Counted from the first letter of the stretch, positions 9,072-19,835 are shown. The stretch: 64,000 nucleotides of DNA from Herbaspirillum sp. GW103 (GCF_000261365.1 NZ_AJVC01000004.1:992001-1056000), one strand, 5' to 3'. Translations and numbers: made by a program. Notes: a model not told the origin generated them from the letters alone.

Positions 9072-10026
9072 CAGAATCTCCAAATAGCGTTGGCCCGGCC
9101 TCGCGTGTGGCAGCGATCTCTTCCAGTGTGTCGTCAGTCAGCCTGCACATCAGTTCACTCAAGGTCTGTTCTCCTTGCAGCGCCTGCCTGATAGCAGTCG
9201 CTGCGGCGGGATGGCTTGACCAAGCGCGTGAAAATGAAAAATCATTGAGCGCGAAGAACACCAGATCTTCTGTGCGCTGCAATCCCAGCGCAGCGGCCCG
9301 CTGCAGGGATGAGTCGATGGTAGTTTCGGGGTAGACAGGCAACATGTGACCAGCATCCGCCATCGCCACGGCGACCACTCGTGCATTCGCTACCCGCTGC
9401 TGCGCCTGCCAGTGGCGCTGGCTGAGGTGATCCTTGCCTGGGACACCATCGGCCAAATCACTGGCAGCGAGACTCCGGAGGTCTCCTTTCATATCGAGCC
9501 ACATCCAGTGACTGACCGGCCCGATCCAGTGCCGCAGGAAACTTTCACGTCCTGCATCAGCAATCAGCGAAAGACGATGAGGCTCAAACAACGGCAGCAC
9601 GCGACGACATCCACGCGTCACGTCGAATAACTCGCACGCGGGAGCCAGATGTTTGGCGACTTGATGAGCAGGACTTTCCGACACCAGCCATCCACAGACA
9701 TAACTGCCGTTGATACTATCGCGCCGGTACCAAGCATGAGCGATGCTCAAATCCAGCAGCGCCTCGTCGGGGTACCCCCGATCACCAGGGGAATACAAGG
9801 TCACCAAGGCGGGGCAAATCGCTGGGTCGTGAGCAAAGTCGGCACGCGGCACCAGAACGGCCTCTGCAGGGATATCGCGTTTTTTCAGTCGCGTGATATG
9901 CAATTCATCGTCGTCAGCGCAAGGGTGATTCCCATCAAGGAGCAAGTGGACATAGCTCCCCGGATTGACTTCGCGCAATTGAAACAAGACGGCACGCAGT
10001 TGTTCATTGATTTGTAATTGGCCCAT
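9061..10026 (-). CDS. DUF4123 T6SS effector adaptor (Tap/TEC-like)
   Basis: A 321-residue protein with a DUF4123-type N-terminal half (YVHLLLDG near the start, then the VCGWLVSE and FEPHRLSLI regions). DUF4123 proteins load a specific effector onto its VgrG tip and are not themselves secreted as toxins. Position supports this: vgrG lies 41 bp upstream and the effector gene overlaps its 3' end by about 10 bp. No signal peptide or membrane segment; it acts in the donor cytoplasm. Family assignment is from motif pattern and context. Confidence 0.75.
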   Translation of the reverse strand: MGQLQINEQLRAVLFQLREVNPGSYVHLLLDGNHPCADDDELHITRLKKRDIPAEAVLVPRADFAHDPAICPALVTLYSPGDRGYPDEALLDLSIAHAWYRRDSINGSYVCGWLVSESPAHQVAKHLAPACELFDVTRGCRRVLPLFEPHRLSLIADAGRESFLRHWIGPVSHWMWLDMKGDLRSLAASDLADGVPGKDHLSQRHWQAQQRVANARVVAVAMADAGHMLPVYPETTIDSSLQRAAALGLQRTEDLVFFALNDFSFSRAWSSHPAAATAIRQALQGEQTLSELMCRLTDDTLEEIAATREAGPTLFGDSDGH

Positions 10027-10067
10027 GATGAGATTCTTCTTCCACCATTCATCGGATTCGAGTTCCG

Positions 10068-12935
10068 TCAGACACCAGTCTTGTACTCACAGTCTGCTAA
10101 CGGTCCAGGTACAGGCAAACTAGCACTGGAGCCAGAGCTTGCCGGCCCCGTCAACTCCTTTGCACTCGCCTTGAACTCCATCGCCCCCGGCCCATGCACC
10201 TCGATATTGCCGCCCTCCAGTTTCAGCCACGCACCCTGCGCACTGAACTGCACATGCTGCTTTCCCGTGATCTGCACATCCTGCCCCACGCTGGCCACCG
10301 TCACCTGCTTCGCCGCCGTCATGAGCGTCTTGCCAGCCTGGCTCTGCACGATGACCTTGCCCGACGCCGCATGCAGGGCCATGCCGACATCCTGAACCGG
10401 CTTGCTGGCATCACTGGCCTTGCCATAGGTGAAGAGACTGATGCCCGATTTGGCCAGATGATGCAGATTGCCTTGCGCAATCTGGTTGATGTCCTTGCCG
10501 GCCGTGACGCTGCTGGTCACACCCGCAGCCAGGATAGCGCTGGCCGGAGTGGCCGCAGCGATACCGGCCGGACTGGAGAGCTGCAACTGCGGTGCGCTGA
10601 AAGCCGTCGCGGCACTTGAGCCTGCTTCACCGCCATCGTCACCACCACTGCTGCCTGCCGAAGCCGTGGCACTCGCCTTGAGCACCTCGACGGACTCCGC
10701 CAAGGACTCCACGGCGGGCAATTTTCCCGCTTCGGTCTCGCCCTCGAATTTGGCATTGTGTTTCTGCGCGGTCTCGGCCAGTTGCTTCTGCTTCTCGACA
10801 CTGTCGGACAGCTGCGAGAGCGCCCCCCGTACATCCAGCTGCGCCCCCGAACCCTTCTCCGTAGAGAGCAACAATCCCTGCCCTCCACGTACGGCTACAC
10901 TGTAGCGAGTCTTCAGCTCGAAGCCCTGACCGGTGGTGGCCAGCCGCTGATTGTCGGTCTGCTGGCGCAGCAAGCCCAGGTTCAGTTCGCTGGCCCCGTC
11001 ATGGCTATCCGCGTGCTGTTGCAGCGAGGCGCGCGACTGACCGGGAGTATCGTCAAACACCAACTGGTTGTACGCGCCACCTCCACTCTGGCTGGTACCC
11101 AATGCCTGGGTCTTGATACCGGAGAGCACCGCCGCATGCTGATGTCCTTCGGCGTCACCTGGGAACCATGCGGGCGCATTGCCGGTGGCTGCTCCCGCAC
11201 CCTGCCCGGCCTGGTTGCCCTGGGCATTGTCCTGGCCACGGCCGTTGTACAAGGTACCAATGACCACGGGGCGGTCGATGTCACCTTCGATAAAGTCGAT
11301 CAGCACTTCCTGCCCCACACGCGGTACTGCCTGACCGCCCCAATTGGCACCCGCCGTGGGAGCAATGCCCGCCAGCACGCGTACCCAGGTGCCGGATTGT
11401 TCATTGGCAGGCGCGCCGACGTGACCATCCGGCGCCGGCGAGCTCAGGCCGCTATGGCTACGTTCGCCGCGCTGCCAGTGGAATTGCACGCGGATGCGGT
11501 TGTCGCGATCAGTGTGCACCGCTTGTCCCTGGGCCCCGACGACCACCGCTGTCTGCTGGCCGCTGGCCACCGGCTTTGGATGGAGGAGCTTGCCATCGGC
11601 ATCGGTTACCAAGGGGCGATACGGTACCTTGCTGCGGATCGCCTCGAAACGGTTGCGGTAGACCGGCCGAGCTTCCCCGCGAGCAGGCTGCAAGGCCGCA
11701 TCCAGCAGGGAACTCGTGACTGCGTCCTGGTCGAGCGTGGCTTCGCCCAGCAAGCGCATGGCCTCTGCCTTGAGATCGGCGTTCAGGTTGTTGTGCGCCT
11801 GATGGACCACACGCAGGAGCACGAAGTGATCCTCCGCGCCGCCAACATGGTCGTAATGACCGGTGAGCGTGAACGTTGTCGCAGGAGTCAGGCTGCGCAC
11901 GGTGCCCGTACCGGTGAAGATTTCATTGCGCGCTTCGATGGCCTGTAGCTGGTTGCGTGCCTGGCGCTCAGCCTGCGCGCGATTCTCGTTGGCGTAGACG
12001 CCGGGCGCATCGCGCAGGGTCAGTAACAGCCCGCCCGGCGTTTCGCCCTGGCTGCCGTTGGCGTGGTCGCCGCCACTGCTCGTGCTGCTGGCCTCCCTGA
12101 CTGCGGCCTGGCGATAATCCCAGGTGAGGATTTCAACTGCATTGCTCTGCCAGCGGCGCACGCTGCGCCAGCGATCGATGCTGTCCTGCGGCATCACCGC
12201 GCCCGGCTGGCTGAAGGCGATCCGTTCGCGTGCATTGGGCTTGAAGCTGCCGTTGTGGTCGGCAATCACCACGGTATGCGTACCCAGGCTGGCGCTGCTT
12301 GCATCGCCCTTGTGCTCGATGGTGTAGAACAGGCCTTCCTCGGCCAGCAGCCGGTTGACGAAGGCCAAGTCGGTTTCCTGGTACTGCGTCGCCAGACTGC
12401 GCCTGGCGTAGACCGAGGCATCCTGCAAGTCCAGTCGCCAGGCCGGTTGCAGCCTGCCTTGGCCCTGATAGTCGCGAAAGACGGAGTCAATGATCTCCGG
12501 CACCGTCATGTCCTGGAATACCGCACTGTCGCGGCGATGCCGCAGGAAGGCCAGCCAGGGTTCGATGGTGAGCACGTATCGGGCCATGCCGCCGTTGGCG
12601 CCCTCCATCCTGCAATCGGTGACATGGCCATGGAAGGCGCGCGGTGCGCCATCGGTGTCCAGTTCGACAAGCACCGCCTGCCCCAGCAGCTTGCGCAGGG
12701 AAATTCCGGCGTTCAGGCTGAGGCAAGACAACTGCAGGCGATAACCGGCAATGGCCCGGTCAACCTCGGGGATGTCATTTCCGTCGTGGAAGGCACTGAT
12801 TTCTTCGACGGCCTGCAGCTTCTCGGCCATCAGCGTATCTGCGCCCAGGTCCGCACCCGCTGGCAGGTGCAGCCGCATCACACGCGTGGATTGATTCCAC
12901 GCACCGGCCAGGGCGGCGCTAGCTGAGGCGATCAT
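10068..12935 (-). CDS. vgrG: VgrG spike protein (TssI)
   Basis: A 955-residue VgrG. The N-terminal gp27-like part includes GYRLQLSCLS, FHGHVTDC and the LATQYQETDLAF region. The gp5-like OB fold has HTDRDNRIRVQFHWQRG and VPRVGQEVLIDFIEGDIDRPVV at about residues 480-570. A DUF2345 beta-helix follows, ending in a C-terminal tail of about 40 residues rich in Ala/Ser/Pro. It would sit at the tip of the Hcp tube and carry the VasX-like effector through the adjacent DUF4123 adaptor. It begins the vgrG-adaptor-effector-immunity transcript and is only loosely related to the two plus-strand vgrG copies. Confidence 0.93.
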   Translation of the reverse strand: MIASASAALAGAWNQSTRVMRLHLPAGADLGADTLMAEKLQAVEEISAFHDGNDIPEVDRAIAGYRLQLSCLSLNAGISLRKLLGQAVLVELDTDGAPRAFHGHVTDCRMEGANGGMARYVLTIEPWLAFLRHRRDSAVFQDMTVPEIIDSVFRDYQGQGRLQPAWRLDLQDASVYARRSLATQYQETDLAFVNRLLAEEGLFYTIEHKGDASSASLGTHTVVIADHNGSFKPNARERIAFSQPGAVMPQDSIDRWRSVRRWQSNAVEILTWDYRQAAVREASSTSSGGDHANGSQGETPGGLLLTLRDAPGVYANENRAQAERQARNQLQAIEARNEIFTGTGTVRSLTPATTFTLTGHYDHVGGAEDHFVLLRVVHQAHNNLNADLKAEAMRLLGEATLDQDAVTSSLLDAALQPARGEARPVYRNRFEAIRSKVPYRPLVTDADGKLLHPKPVASGQQTAVVVGAQGQAVHTDRDNRIRVQFHWQRGERSHSGLSSPAPDGHVGAPANEQSGTWVRVLAGIAPTAGANWGGQAVPRVGQEVLIDFIEGDIDRPVVIGTLYNGRGQDNAQGNQAGQGAGAATGNAPAWFPGDAEGHQHAAVLSGIKTQALGTSQSGGGAYNQLVFDDTPGQSRASLQQHADSHDGASELNLGLLRQQTDNQRLATTGQGFELKTRYSVAVRGGQGLLLSTEKGSGAQLDVRGALSQLSDSVEKQKQLAETAQKHNAKFEGETEAGKLPAVESLAESVEVLKASATASAGSSGGDDGGEAGSSAATAFSAPQLQLSSPAGIAAATPASAILAAGVTSSVTAGKDINQIAQGNLHHLAKSGISLFTYGKASDASKPVQDVGMALHAASGKVIVQSQAGKTLMTAAKQVTVASVGQDVQITGKQHVQFSAQGAWLKLEGGNIEVHGPGAMEFKASAKELTGPASSGSSASLPVPGPLADCEYKTGV

Positions 12936-13030
12936 GGCTGCCTCACGTCTGGCCGGATTGCGTCACTGGCGGAACTGGCTGCATGAAGGAATGGAGATGA
13001 ACACGGCATGGTCTTGGTCACTTCGCGAGC

Positions 13031-15706
13031 TTACTGGATGGTGTACTTGAAATCGCCCTTCTTGCTGGCCGATACCTTGATGCGGGCGATGCCCTGGCCT
13101 TCGGCCATGCGCGCCAGCACGCTTTCGGCGATCTCCGGCAACAGGCTGCCGTTGAGGATGTTGTCCACATTGCGAGCGCCGGAGTCGACCTCGGTACAGC
13201 GTGCCAGTACGGCCTCGACCAGGGCCTTGTCGTAGCTGAACTCGGCCTTGTGGTTCTCGGCGATCCGCTTGGCAATGCGGGCCAGTTTGAGCTTGATGAT
13301 TTCCACCAGCACTTCGTCGGCGATCGGGTAATAGGGAATCACCTTGAGGCGTCCCAGGAAAGCGGGCTTGAAGGCCTTCACCAATTGTGGACGGATCAGC
13401 GCGTCGAGTTCATCGGGGGTCGGCAATTCTTCAACCGTCTTGTTCAGGCAAGCCTGCATCATCTGGGAGGAGGCGACATTGCTGGTGAGGATGATGATGG
13501 TGTTCTTGAAGTCGATCTCGCGCCCTTCGCCATCATCCATGACTCCCTTGTCGAAGACCTGGAAGAACAGCTCCAGTACATCCGGGTGAGCCTTCTCGAC
13601 CTCGTCGAGCAAGACCACGCTATACGGATTGCGCCGCACCGCCTCGGTCAGCACGCCCCCTTCACCATAGCCGACATAGCCCGGCGGCGAGCCCTTGAGG
13701 CCGGAGACAGTGTGGGCCTCCTGGTACTCGCTCATGTTGATGGTGATGAGCTTGCGCTCGCCACCGTAGAGCACGTCGGCCAGGGCGAGCGCCGTCTCGG
13801 TCTTGCCGACACCGGACGGCCCCACGAACAGGAACACCCCCTTGGGCTTGCCGGGATCATCCAGGTTGGCCCGCGAGGTGCGCACGCGCTGCGCCACGGC
13901 GGAAGTTGCCTGCGGCTGCCCCAGCACGCGTTCGCGCAGCAGGGCATCCAGGCCCAGCACGGTCTTGATCTCGTCCTTGACCATCTTGCCCAGCGGGATG
14001 CCGGTCCAGCCGGCCACGATCTCGGCGACCACATGGCCATCCACCTGGACAGGGACCATCGGCGTTTCGCCCTGATGCTGCTTCAACTCTTCCAGCAACT
14101 GCTTCAGTTCGGCATGTGCAGCGTCGGCCTTGCCGGCGGCACTGCCTTCCTTGTTGGCATCTTCGAGTGCGGCGCGCACCTGCTGGATGCTTTCATTCAA
14201 GCCGCGCTCGTGCTCCCAGCGTGTTTGTAGTTCGCCCTGTTCAGCCAGGGCACTGGCGTGCTGCGCCTGCAGGTCGACCAGCCGCGCCTGGTGTTCCGAG
14301 CCGCTGGCAGTTTCGCGCTGGAGCGCGGCAATCTCCGCATCCAGCCGCTCAAGCCGCCGCGTGACGCCCTCCAGCAGCGCGGGCGTGGCGTTCTGTCCCA
14401 ACGCCACTTTGGCACAAGCCGTATCCAGCACGCTGATGGCCTTGTCCGGCAGCTGGCGGCCGCTGATGTAGCGGTGCGAGAGCCGGACAGCCTCGGTGAT
14501 GGCTTCGTCATAGACGCGTACGCCAAAATGCTTTTCCATGAGCGGTGCCATGGCGCGCAGCATGGCGCACGCCACTTCCTCAGTCGGTTCCTCGACCTTG
14601 ATCACCTGGAATCGCCGGGCCAGCGCAGCATCTTTCTCGAAATACTTCTTGTATTCACTCCATGTGGTAGCGGCGATGGTACGCAACTCACCACGCGCCA
14701 GGGCGGGCTTGAGCAGATTGGCGGCATCGTTCTGTCCGGCCTGGCCACCGGCACCGATCATGGTGTGCGCCTCATCGATGAAGAGGATGATGGGGTGCGG
14801 ACTTTTCTTGACTTCGTCGATCACGTTCTTGAGGCGACTCTCGAACTCGCCCTTGACGCTGGCGCCGGCCTGTAGCAAGCCCATGTCCAGCGTATGAATC
14901 TCCACGCCCTGCAAGGGTTGCGGCACATCCCCCTGGACAATGCGCAGGGCCAGGCCCTCGACCACGGCAGTCTTGCCGACGCCGGCCTCGCCGGTCAGGA
15001 TGGGATTGTTCTGGCGACGGCGTAGCAGGATATCGACGGCCTGGCGGATTTCCGCATCGCGCCCGATGACCGGATCGATCTTGCCGTCGCGGGCGCGTTG
15101 GGTCAACTGGGTGGTGTACTGGTCCAGCGCCGGCGTTTTGCTGGCGCCGCGCTGCTTGAGTTCTCCCACGGGGTCGCCGCCAGTCATCTCGTCATCGCCA
15201 ACCTCACCACCGGTGTCTGCCGTCGCCGGGGCCTCCACCGATCCTTCGGTGAGCCTGTGCAAATCATGCTTGAGTTCATCGACCTTGAATCTGGCAAAGA
15301 GCTTGGAGCCGCGATAGGCCAGTTGCGACAACTCGCTCTGGGTCAGCAACGCCAGCAGCAGATGGCCACTGCGGATGGCGGAATTGCCGCCGTCCAGCGA
15401 AGCGATCAGCCAGCCATGCTCGAACAGCGTCTGCAGATGGGGAGACAGCACAGGTGTGCGCGTGTTGCCATTCTTGAAGGTGCCGATCTCGCGTTCCAGA
15501 TCGGCTTGCAGGCTGTCGACGCTGATGCCGCTGTGACGTGCAAGAAGGCTGAAGTCGGATTGTGGCTGTTCCAGCAGGGCCAGGAACAGGTGTTCCAGAT
15601 CCACTTCATACTGGCCGCGGGACATGCACAGCGTGGCCGCACGCTCGGTGGCCAGGCGCGCGGTGTCGTTGAGCTTGCTGATCAGGGATTTGAGGTTGAT
15701 GCCCAT
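13031..15706 (-). CDS. clpV: ClpV (TssH) AAA+ ATPase
   Basis: An 891-residue ClpB-type ATPase with an N-terminal double Clp repeat (about 10-150), Walker A GEAGVGKT near residue 237, Walker [10 protein letters not shown] shortly after, a coiled middle region near 430-540, and a second Walker A GPSGVGKT near 627 with [11 protein letters not shown]. ClpV unfolds contracted TssB/TssC sheath so that subunits can be reused. It lies just downstream of tssG in the minus-strand core block, 72 bp after it, with a 95 bp gap to vgrG. Length is typical of ClpV. Confidence 0.95.
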   Translation of the reverse strand: MGINLKSLISKLNDTARLATERAATLCMSRGQYEVDLEHLFLALLEQPQSDFSLLARHSGISVDSLQADLEREIGTFKNGNTRTPVLSPHLQTLFEHGWLIASLDGGNSAIRSGHLLLALLTQSELSQLAYRGSKLFARFKVDELKHDLHRLTEGSVEAPATADTGGEVGDDEMTGGDPVGELKQRGASKTPALDQYTTQLTQRARDGKIDPVIGRDAEIRQAVDILLRRRQNNPILTGEAGVGKTAVVEGLALRIVQGDVPQPLQGVEIHTLDMGLLQAGASVKGEFESRLKNVIDEVKKSPHPIILFIDEAHTMIGAGGQAGQNDAANLLKPALARGELRTIAATTWSEYKKYFEKDAALARRFQVIKVEEPTEEVACAMLRAMAPLMEKHFGVRVYDEAITEAVRLSHRYISGRQLPDKAISVLDTACAKVALGQNATPALLEGVTRRLERLDAEIAALQRETASGSEHQARLVDLQAQHASALAEQGELQTRWEHERGLNESIQQVRAALEDANKEGSAAGKADAAHAELKQLLEELKQHQGETPMVPVQVDGHVVAEIVAGWTGIPLGKMVKDEIKTVLGLDALLRERVLGQPQATSAVAQRVRTSRANLDDPGKPKGVFLFVGPSGVGKTETALALADVLYGGERKLITINMSEYQEAHTVSGLKGSPPGYVGYGEGGVLTEAVRRNPYSVVLLDEVEKAHPDVLELFFQVFDKGVMDDGEGREIDFKNTIIILTSNVASSQMMQACLNKTVEELPTPDELDALIRPQLVKAFKPAFLGRLKVIPYYPIADEVLVEIIKLKLARIAKRIAENHKAEFSYDKALVEAVLARCTEVDSGARNVDNILNGSLLPEIAESVLARMAEGQGIARIKVSASKKGDFKYTIQ

Positions 15707-15778
15707 GCTGCGTTTCCTTCCTGCTGGTAGTGGCGACGGTCGTGGCGGCCGTCTCGGTTTTTGTGGTTTTTCTTCACA

Positions 15779-16867
15779 TCACTGAACTGCAATTTCGTAA
15801 CGGATATCGGCACGGTCCCGTGTTTCGGGCACGGTAGCGATGAAGGTGTCCCAGCCCAGGCGTCCTCCTTCACTTGTGCCTGCAAGCGCCATCCCATGGA
15901 CGTCCTGCGCACGCAGCACCAGCTGCACTTCATATTCCAGGGTGGCTCCGGTGAACATGCCCAACATGCGCGCCAGTGCCAGAGAGGCCTTCTTGCCAGG
16001 CAAAAACTGTTCGAAGTCCTTCATCGCCAGCGGGCCGATACGCAGCCGCATGCGCAGGTCGCGCTGCCAGACACGTTCACCAGCCATGGCCGTGCCCAGA
16101 GCGGAATTGGTCGAGCCCAACATGGTCTGGTGTTCGCGCGGCACCTTGTACCAGTAGCCGACGAACTGCTCGATCTGCAGCGGTACCGAAAAATATTCGC
16201 CCAACACCTTCTGCATGTAGGGTGCCGAGGCCGGACGGTGGCGGAAGGCACCGGCGAAATGCGCCAGCGACTCGTCACGTACGCCGTTGCCATGACGATC
16301 CTGCAGGCGCTCGCGCAAGGAACGGAAGCCAAGCCCCGAGAGGGCCAACAGCAAAGGCAGGAAGGCGTCACGCCGACCCGCCTCATATTGAAAGGCCAGG
16401 CGATACTTGGTCCACGCCTGGTAGAACAAGGCCAGCGACCTGGTGGAGAAGGCATCCAGAAAGGCCCTCGGGCCTTCATCGCGCTGCTCGATCTGATGAC
16501 GCGCGATGCGCTCGGTGTAATGGGCCGGAAGAGAACCACTGCCGCCCAGAAAGCCCATGAAGGTAGGCGTCAGCCGGACATACTTCATCTGGCCGCTGCG
16601 TAGCGCCTGCTCCATGTCGCTGACCGAGACCGATGCCTCCTGGCGCGGTGGGTAGGTGTCGATGCCCTCGATTTCGCTGGCAGGAAATCCTAGTACCGTG
16701 CGATTGGCAAAGCGAAGGAAATCGCTGACCGCACGTTCATGCGGAACGCCGTTGCGCTTGAACCAGAGTTCAATCATGCGCACGGCCTGGAAAAACTGGA
16801 AGCGGTGAGGAGCGGCAAACAGCCGCTCGATCACGCTAGGTTCAAATCTCCGCTGCGTGGCCTGCAT
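15779..16867 (-). CDS. tssG: TssG baseplate protein
   Basis: A 362-residue protein with the TssG (ImpH/VasB) signature near the N-terminus: FFQAVRMIE, then FLRFANRTVLGFPASEI, and TPTFMGFLGGSGSLP near residue 100. TssG forms the baseplate wedge with TssF, TssE and TssK. Its start codon overlaps the end of tssF by 37 bp, so translation is coupled. The length is normal. It lies in the conserved order tssE-tssF-tssG-clpV. Confidence 0.93.
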   Translation of the reverse strand: MQATQRRFEPSVIERLFAAPHRFQFFQAVRMIELWFKRNGVPHERAVSDFLRFANRTVLGFPASEIEGIDTYPPRQEASVSVSDMEQALRSGQMKYVRLTPTFMGFLGGSGSLPAHYTERIARHQIEQRDEGPRAFLDAFSTRSLALFYQAWTKYRLAFQYEAGRRDAFLPLLLALSGLGFRSLRERLQDRHGNGVRDESLAHFAGAFRHRPASAPYMQKVLGEYFSVPLQIEQFVGYWYKVPREHQTMLGSTNSALGTAMAGERVWQRDLRMRLRIGPLAMKDFEQFLPGKKASLALARMLGMFTGATLEYEVQLVLRAQDVHGMALAGTSEGGRLGWDTFIATVPETRDRADIRYEIAVQ

Positions 16868-18675
16868 TTGAGCAGTTCCTCCCCGGTTCTTTTGGATATC
16901 ACGATCAACTGCGAGAAGCTGTTGGCGTGGACGTACAAGCCCATGAAGCGATCGATCACGCTGGCGAAGGCGTGCAGTCCGCTGCCCACAAAGCCCTCCT
17001 CGTCAACGGTCAATCTGACCTCGATGCCCCGCACCAGGCTGGCGAAGGGATTACCCGGCAACCACGCCGTAGTGGCTTTGTGCTCGATGGCGGCGATAGC
17101 ACTGATCTGGCGTTGAGAAATGGGTGAATTGGATTGGTCGTAGAGCGTCAGCATCTCCTGGAAGGCTTCCAGCCCGCCGCGCATGAGGGACAGATGGTTC
17201 AGCGAAAGATGCGAGATCAAACGCCATTGCGCTCCGCGCCCTCGCTCGAAGCGCGAAGGCAGGGTCGGCTTGCGCAACAGAGCGGCCGTGCGGGTGACGC
17301 CACCACCCTCCATGCTGAGGTCGCCACCGGGCAGCCCGTAGGTGAGCAGCGCCGGAAGATCGCGGTTGGTGCAGGTCAGGTCAATGCTCAGGGTATCGGT
17401 TTCGACCTTGGCCGGATTGAAATCGATATCGACGATGGAGATTTCGGTTTCATAGCCCGGACTCTTCAGGGCGACCAGTTCATCGCGACGCATTGCCCAG
17501 TAATGGCCATCCGTTTCGGGGGCCTGTCCATGGCGCAGCGAATAGAAGGGACGGAACTGCGTGACTGACTCCCCCTGGGGCGTCTGCCGCACCAGCTGTA
17601 CCGAATCGATCGAATAGACTTCGTATCCGAAGGCGCGCCGCCCGTCAGGGAGTACCGGATAGGTGGCACCCGCGTGCGTGAGGCGGATCGGATCACCGCG
17701 CTGACTGAACAAGTTGATGACCGGTGTGCAGCCCAAGAGCAGATTGGCCGCACTGACACCACCGAGCTGGCGGGCGATGTGCGAATCGGCACGCAGGCCG
17801 GACAGGCCCAGGTGCAAGGTGAAGCTTTTGGCCCCCGCAGGCAGGATGGCGAGGATGGCCGACAGATCGATATCGAAGAAATTGAATTTCTCCGGGAAGG
17901 CAAAATACTCCGTCAGCAAGCGATAGGCTGGATGCGACTGCGAGGGGAAATCGATCAGTGCATCCTCTTCGGCAAACCCGACCTCGGCCAGAGGCAGCTT
18001 GCGCAGGGCAGTCCAACGGCCACTGCGCGGCAATTCGACCCAGGCCGCCGTGCTGCGGATGAAGAGACTGTCACGCAGGGCCGCGCAGAATGAAGCCTCG
18101 CCATCGATGAAGACCCGCAGTGAAGCAAGACCCAGCTTGGCCAGCGCCAGCGACTCCGCCGTCGTCTCGATGGTGATGGACAGCGATGAGCTCACCGAAG
18201 TCGGCAATACCACGGCCTCGGGCGCATCGATGATGGGCGAGAAGACTGCCTGCGACAGACGGATCGGAGCGACCGGAATATCGTAGGCCGTCTGGAAGCG
18301 GCAGACCACGCCCTTGACGGGGCGGGTGGCCAGCGACGTGCCACGCGGGATCACGGTGGCATTGGTCAGCTGCGCGGCCGACGCCGCGTAATCCATGTGC
18401 GCGATCGAGCAGGAGGGAAAAGGACGCAGGTAATGCGGATAAAGGACCTCGAACAAGGCCTCGGTGAATTCGGGATAGTCATCATCGAGCCGCTTGGACA
18501 CGCGCGCATTGAGCAACGCATAGGACTGGATCATGCGCTCGATGTGCGGATCCTCGCAGATCTCGCCGGCCATCAGCAGGCTGCCCGCGATCTTGGGATA
18601 GCGCTCGGAGAACTCGCGGGAATAGCGCCGCAGGAAGCTCAGCTCGCGCTCGTAATAAGGTAGCAGCTCTTGCAC
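16831..18675 (-). CDS. tssF: TssF baseplate protein
   Basis: A 614-residue TssF (ImpG/VasA). The N-terminus has the standard YYERELSFLRRYSREFSERYP pattern in a slightly varied form (here beginning LLPYYERELSFLRR), followed by IAGSLLM.GE..DPHIERM. TssF is the main wedge protein of the T6SS baseplate. The start is GTG, immediately after the tssE stop (TAA-GTG), and the 3' end overlaps tssG by 37 bp, indicating tight coupling. Full length, no damage seen. Confidence 0.94.
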   Translation of the reverse strand: MQELLPYYERELSFLRRYSREFSERYPKIAGSLLMAGEICEDPHIERMIQSYALLNARVSKRLDDDYPEFTEALFEVLYPHYLRPFPSCSIAHMDYAASAAQLTNATVIPRGTSLATRPVKGVVCRFQTAYDIPVAPIRLSQAVFSPIIDAPEAVVLPTSVSSSLSITIETTAESLALAKLGLASLRVFIDGEASFCAALRDSLFIRSTAAWVELPRSGRWTALRKLPLAEVGFAEEDALIDFPSQSHPAYRLLTEYFAFPEKFNFFDIDLSAILAILPAGAKSFTLHLGLSGLRADSHIARQLGGVSAANLLLGCTPVINLFSQRGDPIRLTHAGATYPVLPDGRRAFGYEVYSIDSVQLVRQTPQGESVTQFRPFYSLRHGQAPETDGHYWAMRRDELVALKSPGYETEISIVDIDFNPAKVETDTLSIDLTCTNRDLPALLTYGLPGGDLSMEGGGVTRTAALLRKPTLPSRFERGRGAQWRLISHLSLNHLSLMRGGLEAFQEMLTLYDQSNSPISQRQISAIAAIEHKATTAWLPGNPFASLVRGIEVRLTVDEEGFVGSGLHAFASVIDRFMGLYVHANSFSQLIVISKRTGEELLKCRPRSGDLNLA

Positions 18676-19164
18676 TTAAACTCCTATGCGGGTCGTTCGC
18701 GACTTGCTGATGGAATATTGCAGGGTCGACGGCTGCAGTACGGCATCGAAATTGACAGTCTCGCGCGCAGCGTTGACCACCAGCAATGCGCTGATGGCAA
18801 AGTTGAGACGGTTGATCGAACCCTCCTGGATTTCCAGCGTGGCTTTCACATTGCGCAGCCGCGGCTCGTGCCGAGAGATCGCTTCTTCCAGGGAGTGACA
18901 GATCGCGGTACGGTCATCGAGACTGGCCAGACTCATCCCGGCGAAATCATTGAGGCCGTAGGCGATGATGGAGTTGCTGCACTCCGGATATTGCTGGAGC
19001 AATTCCTCAGACACCACCGAGCGCGTGTTGAGCATCGCCTCCAGGTCCCGTGCCACCACATCCTTGAGCTCTTCTATCGACAGACGGCTGACGACAGGAC
19101 TGACGGCGGAACGGGGTCCGTCATTCATCAGCTTGTCAAACAGGCTGGGCGCGAAGCCTTTCAT
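18676..19164 (-). CDS. tssE: TssE baseplate protein (gp25-like)
   Basis: A 162-residue gp25-family protein. It starts MKGFAPSLFDKLM, has a central LNTRSVVSEEL and SIIAYGLNDFAGMSL region, and the EEAISRHEPRL element typical of gp25/TssE proteins. TssE nucleates sheath assembly on the baseplate. It abuts tssF. It is separated from hcp upstream by 179 bp containing a strong hairpin, so its expression is probably lower than hcp. The phage gpW protein at 58659 belongs to the same gp25 superfamily. Confidence 0.9.
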   Translation of the reverse strand: MKGFAPSLFDKLMNDGPRSAVSPVVSRLSIEELKDVVARDLEAMLNTRSVVSEELLQQYPECSNSIIAYGLNDFAGMSLASLDDRTAICHSLEEAISRHEPRLRNVKATLEIQEGSINRLNFAISALLVVNAARETVNFDAVLQPSTLQYSISKSRTTRIGV

Positions 19165-19257
19165 CTGCGTTTCCCCCGTCTGGTGATCGGATGATCGAAT
19201 GGTTATTGCTTGGATCGCACGACATTGAAGTCGGCATAACAGGCGTTGAAAGCGGAA

Positions 19258-19279
19258 GTCCGCCGGAAGACCGGCGGAC
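19258..19279 (-). terminator. Hairpin between hcp and tssE
   Basis: A perfect 9-bp stem (GTCCGCCGG at 19258-19266 and its complement at 19271-19279) with a 4-base loop, about 65 bp downstream of the hcp stop. No long T-run follows, so it is more likely a partial terminator or an mRNA 3' stabiliser that lets hcp exceed the downstream genes. Function is inferred. Confidence 0.5.
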
Positions 19280-19343
19280 GTCGTACAGCTTCATGAATGT
19301 CTGTTCTTTTGACGACAGCTCATCCGTTCAGTACAAGGTTCCC

Positions 19344-19835
19344 TTAGATGACTTTGTTGGTGGACAGATCCCAGCCGCCCGAGGTATTGCCGGCGGTACC
19401 GCCATCCTTCTTCTGCTGGGTGTACTTCCACTTCACGGTGGAGTACTTCAGGCCGACCGTTTCGTTCAGGATCTCGCCCGACTCGATGGTCGGCTTGACG
19501 CTGCTGATCATGACGTTGGTCAGTTCGATCTCGAAGTAGCGGACGCGCTCGCCCTTGCCATCGGCGCGCATGAATTCGAACTTGGCCTTCGGAATGGTCT
19601 TGCCCGAGGAGGAGTTTTGCAGCAGCAGGGGCGAGGCCAGGTCGGCCACCTTGGTGAACACGATGTCCTTGTGCTCGCAGCGCTCGGCGGTGTGACCACC
19701 ACCGGTCGATGCGGTTGCCGACTTCGGCTGCAGGACTTCCCAGTCAACGGTCTTGCACTCGATCCAATCCTTGTGCAGGTCATCAGTGGATTCACCCTTG
19801 ATGCCGTCGATTTGCAGATAGACGTCAATTGCCAT
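19344..19835 (-). CDS. hcp: Hcp tube protein (TssD)
   Basis: A 163-residue Hcp beginning MAIDVYLQIDGIKGES, with the family landmarks KDWIECKTVDWEV, FTKVADLASPLLLQN and YFEIELTNVMISSV. Hexameric Hcp rings stack into the inner tube that is expelled with the VgrG tip; Hcp also chaperones small effectors. It lies 35 bp downstream of tssC and ahead of a stable hairpin, consistent with high expression. Typical length, no C-terminal toxin extension. Confidence 0.95.
   Translation of the reverse strand: MAIDVYLQIDGIKGESTDDLHKDWIECKTVDWEVLQPKSATASTGGGHTAERCEHKDIVFTKVADLASPLLLQNSSSGKTIPKAKFEFMRADGKGERVRYFEIELTNVMISSVKPTIESGEILNETVGLKYSTVKWKYTQQKKDGGTAGNTSGGWDLSTNKVI

Noticed and set aside
10758-11948. 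Long plus-strand frame (396 codons) opposite vgrG
   Set aside because: Antisense shadow of a GC-rich gene; Arg/Val/Gly-biased composition, no motif, no ribosome site.
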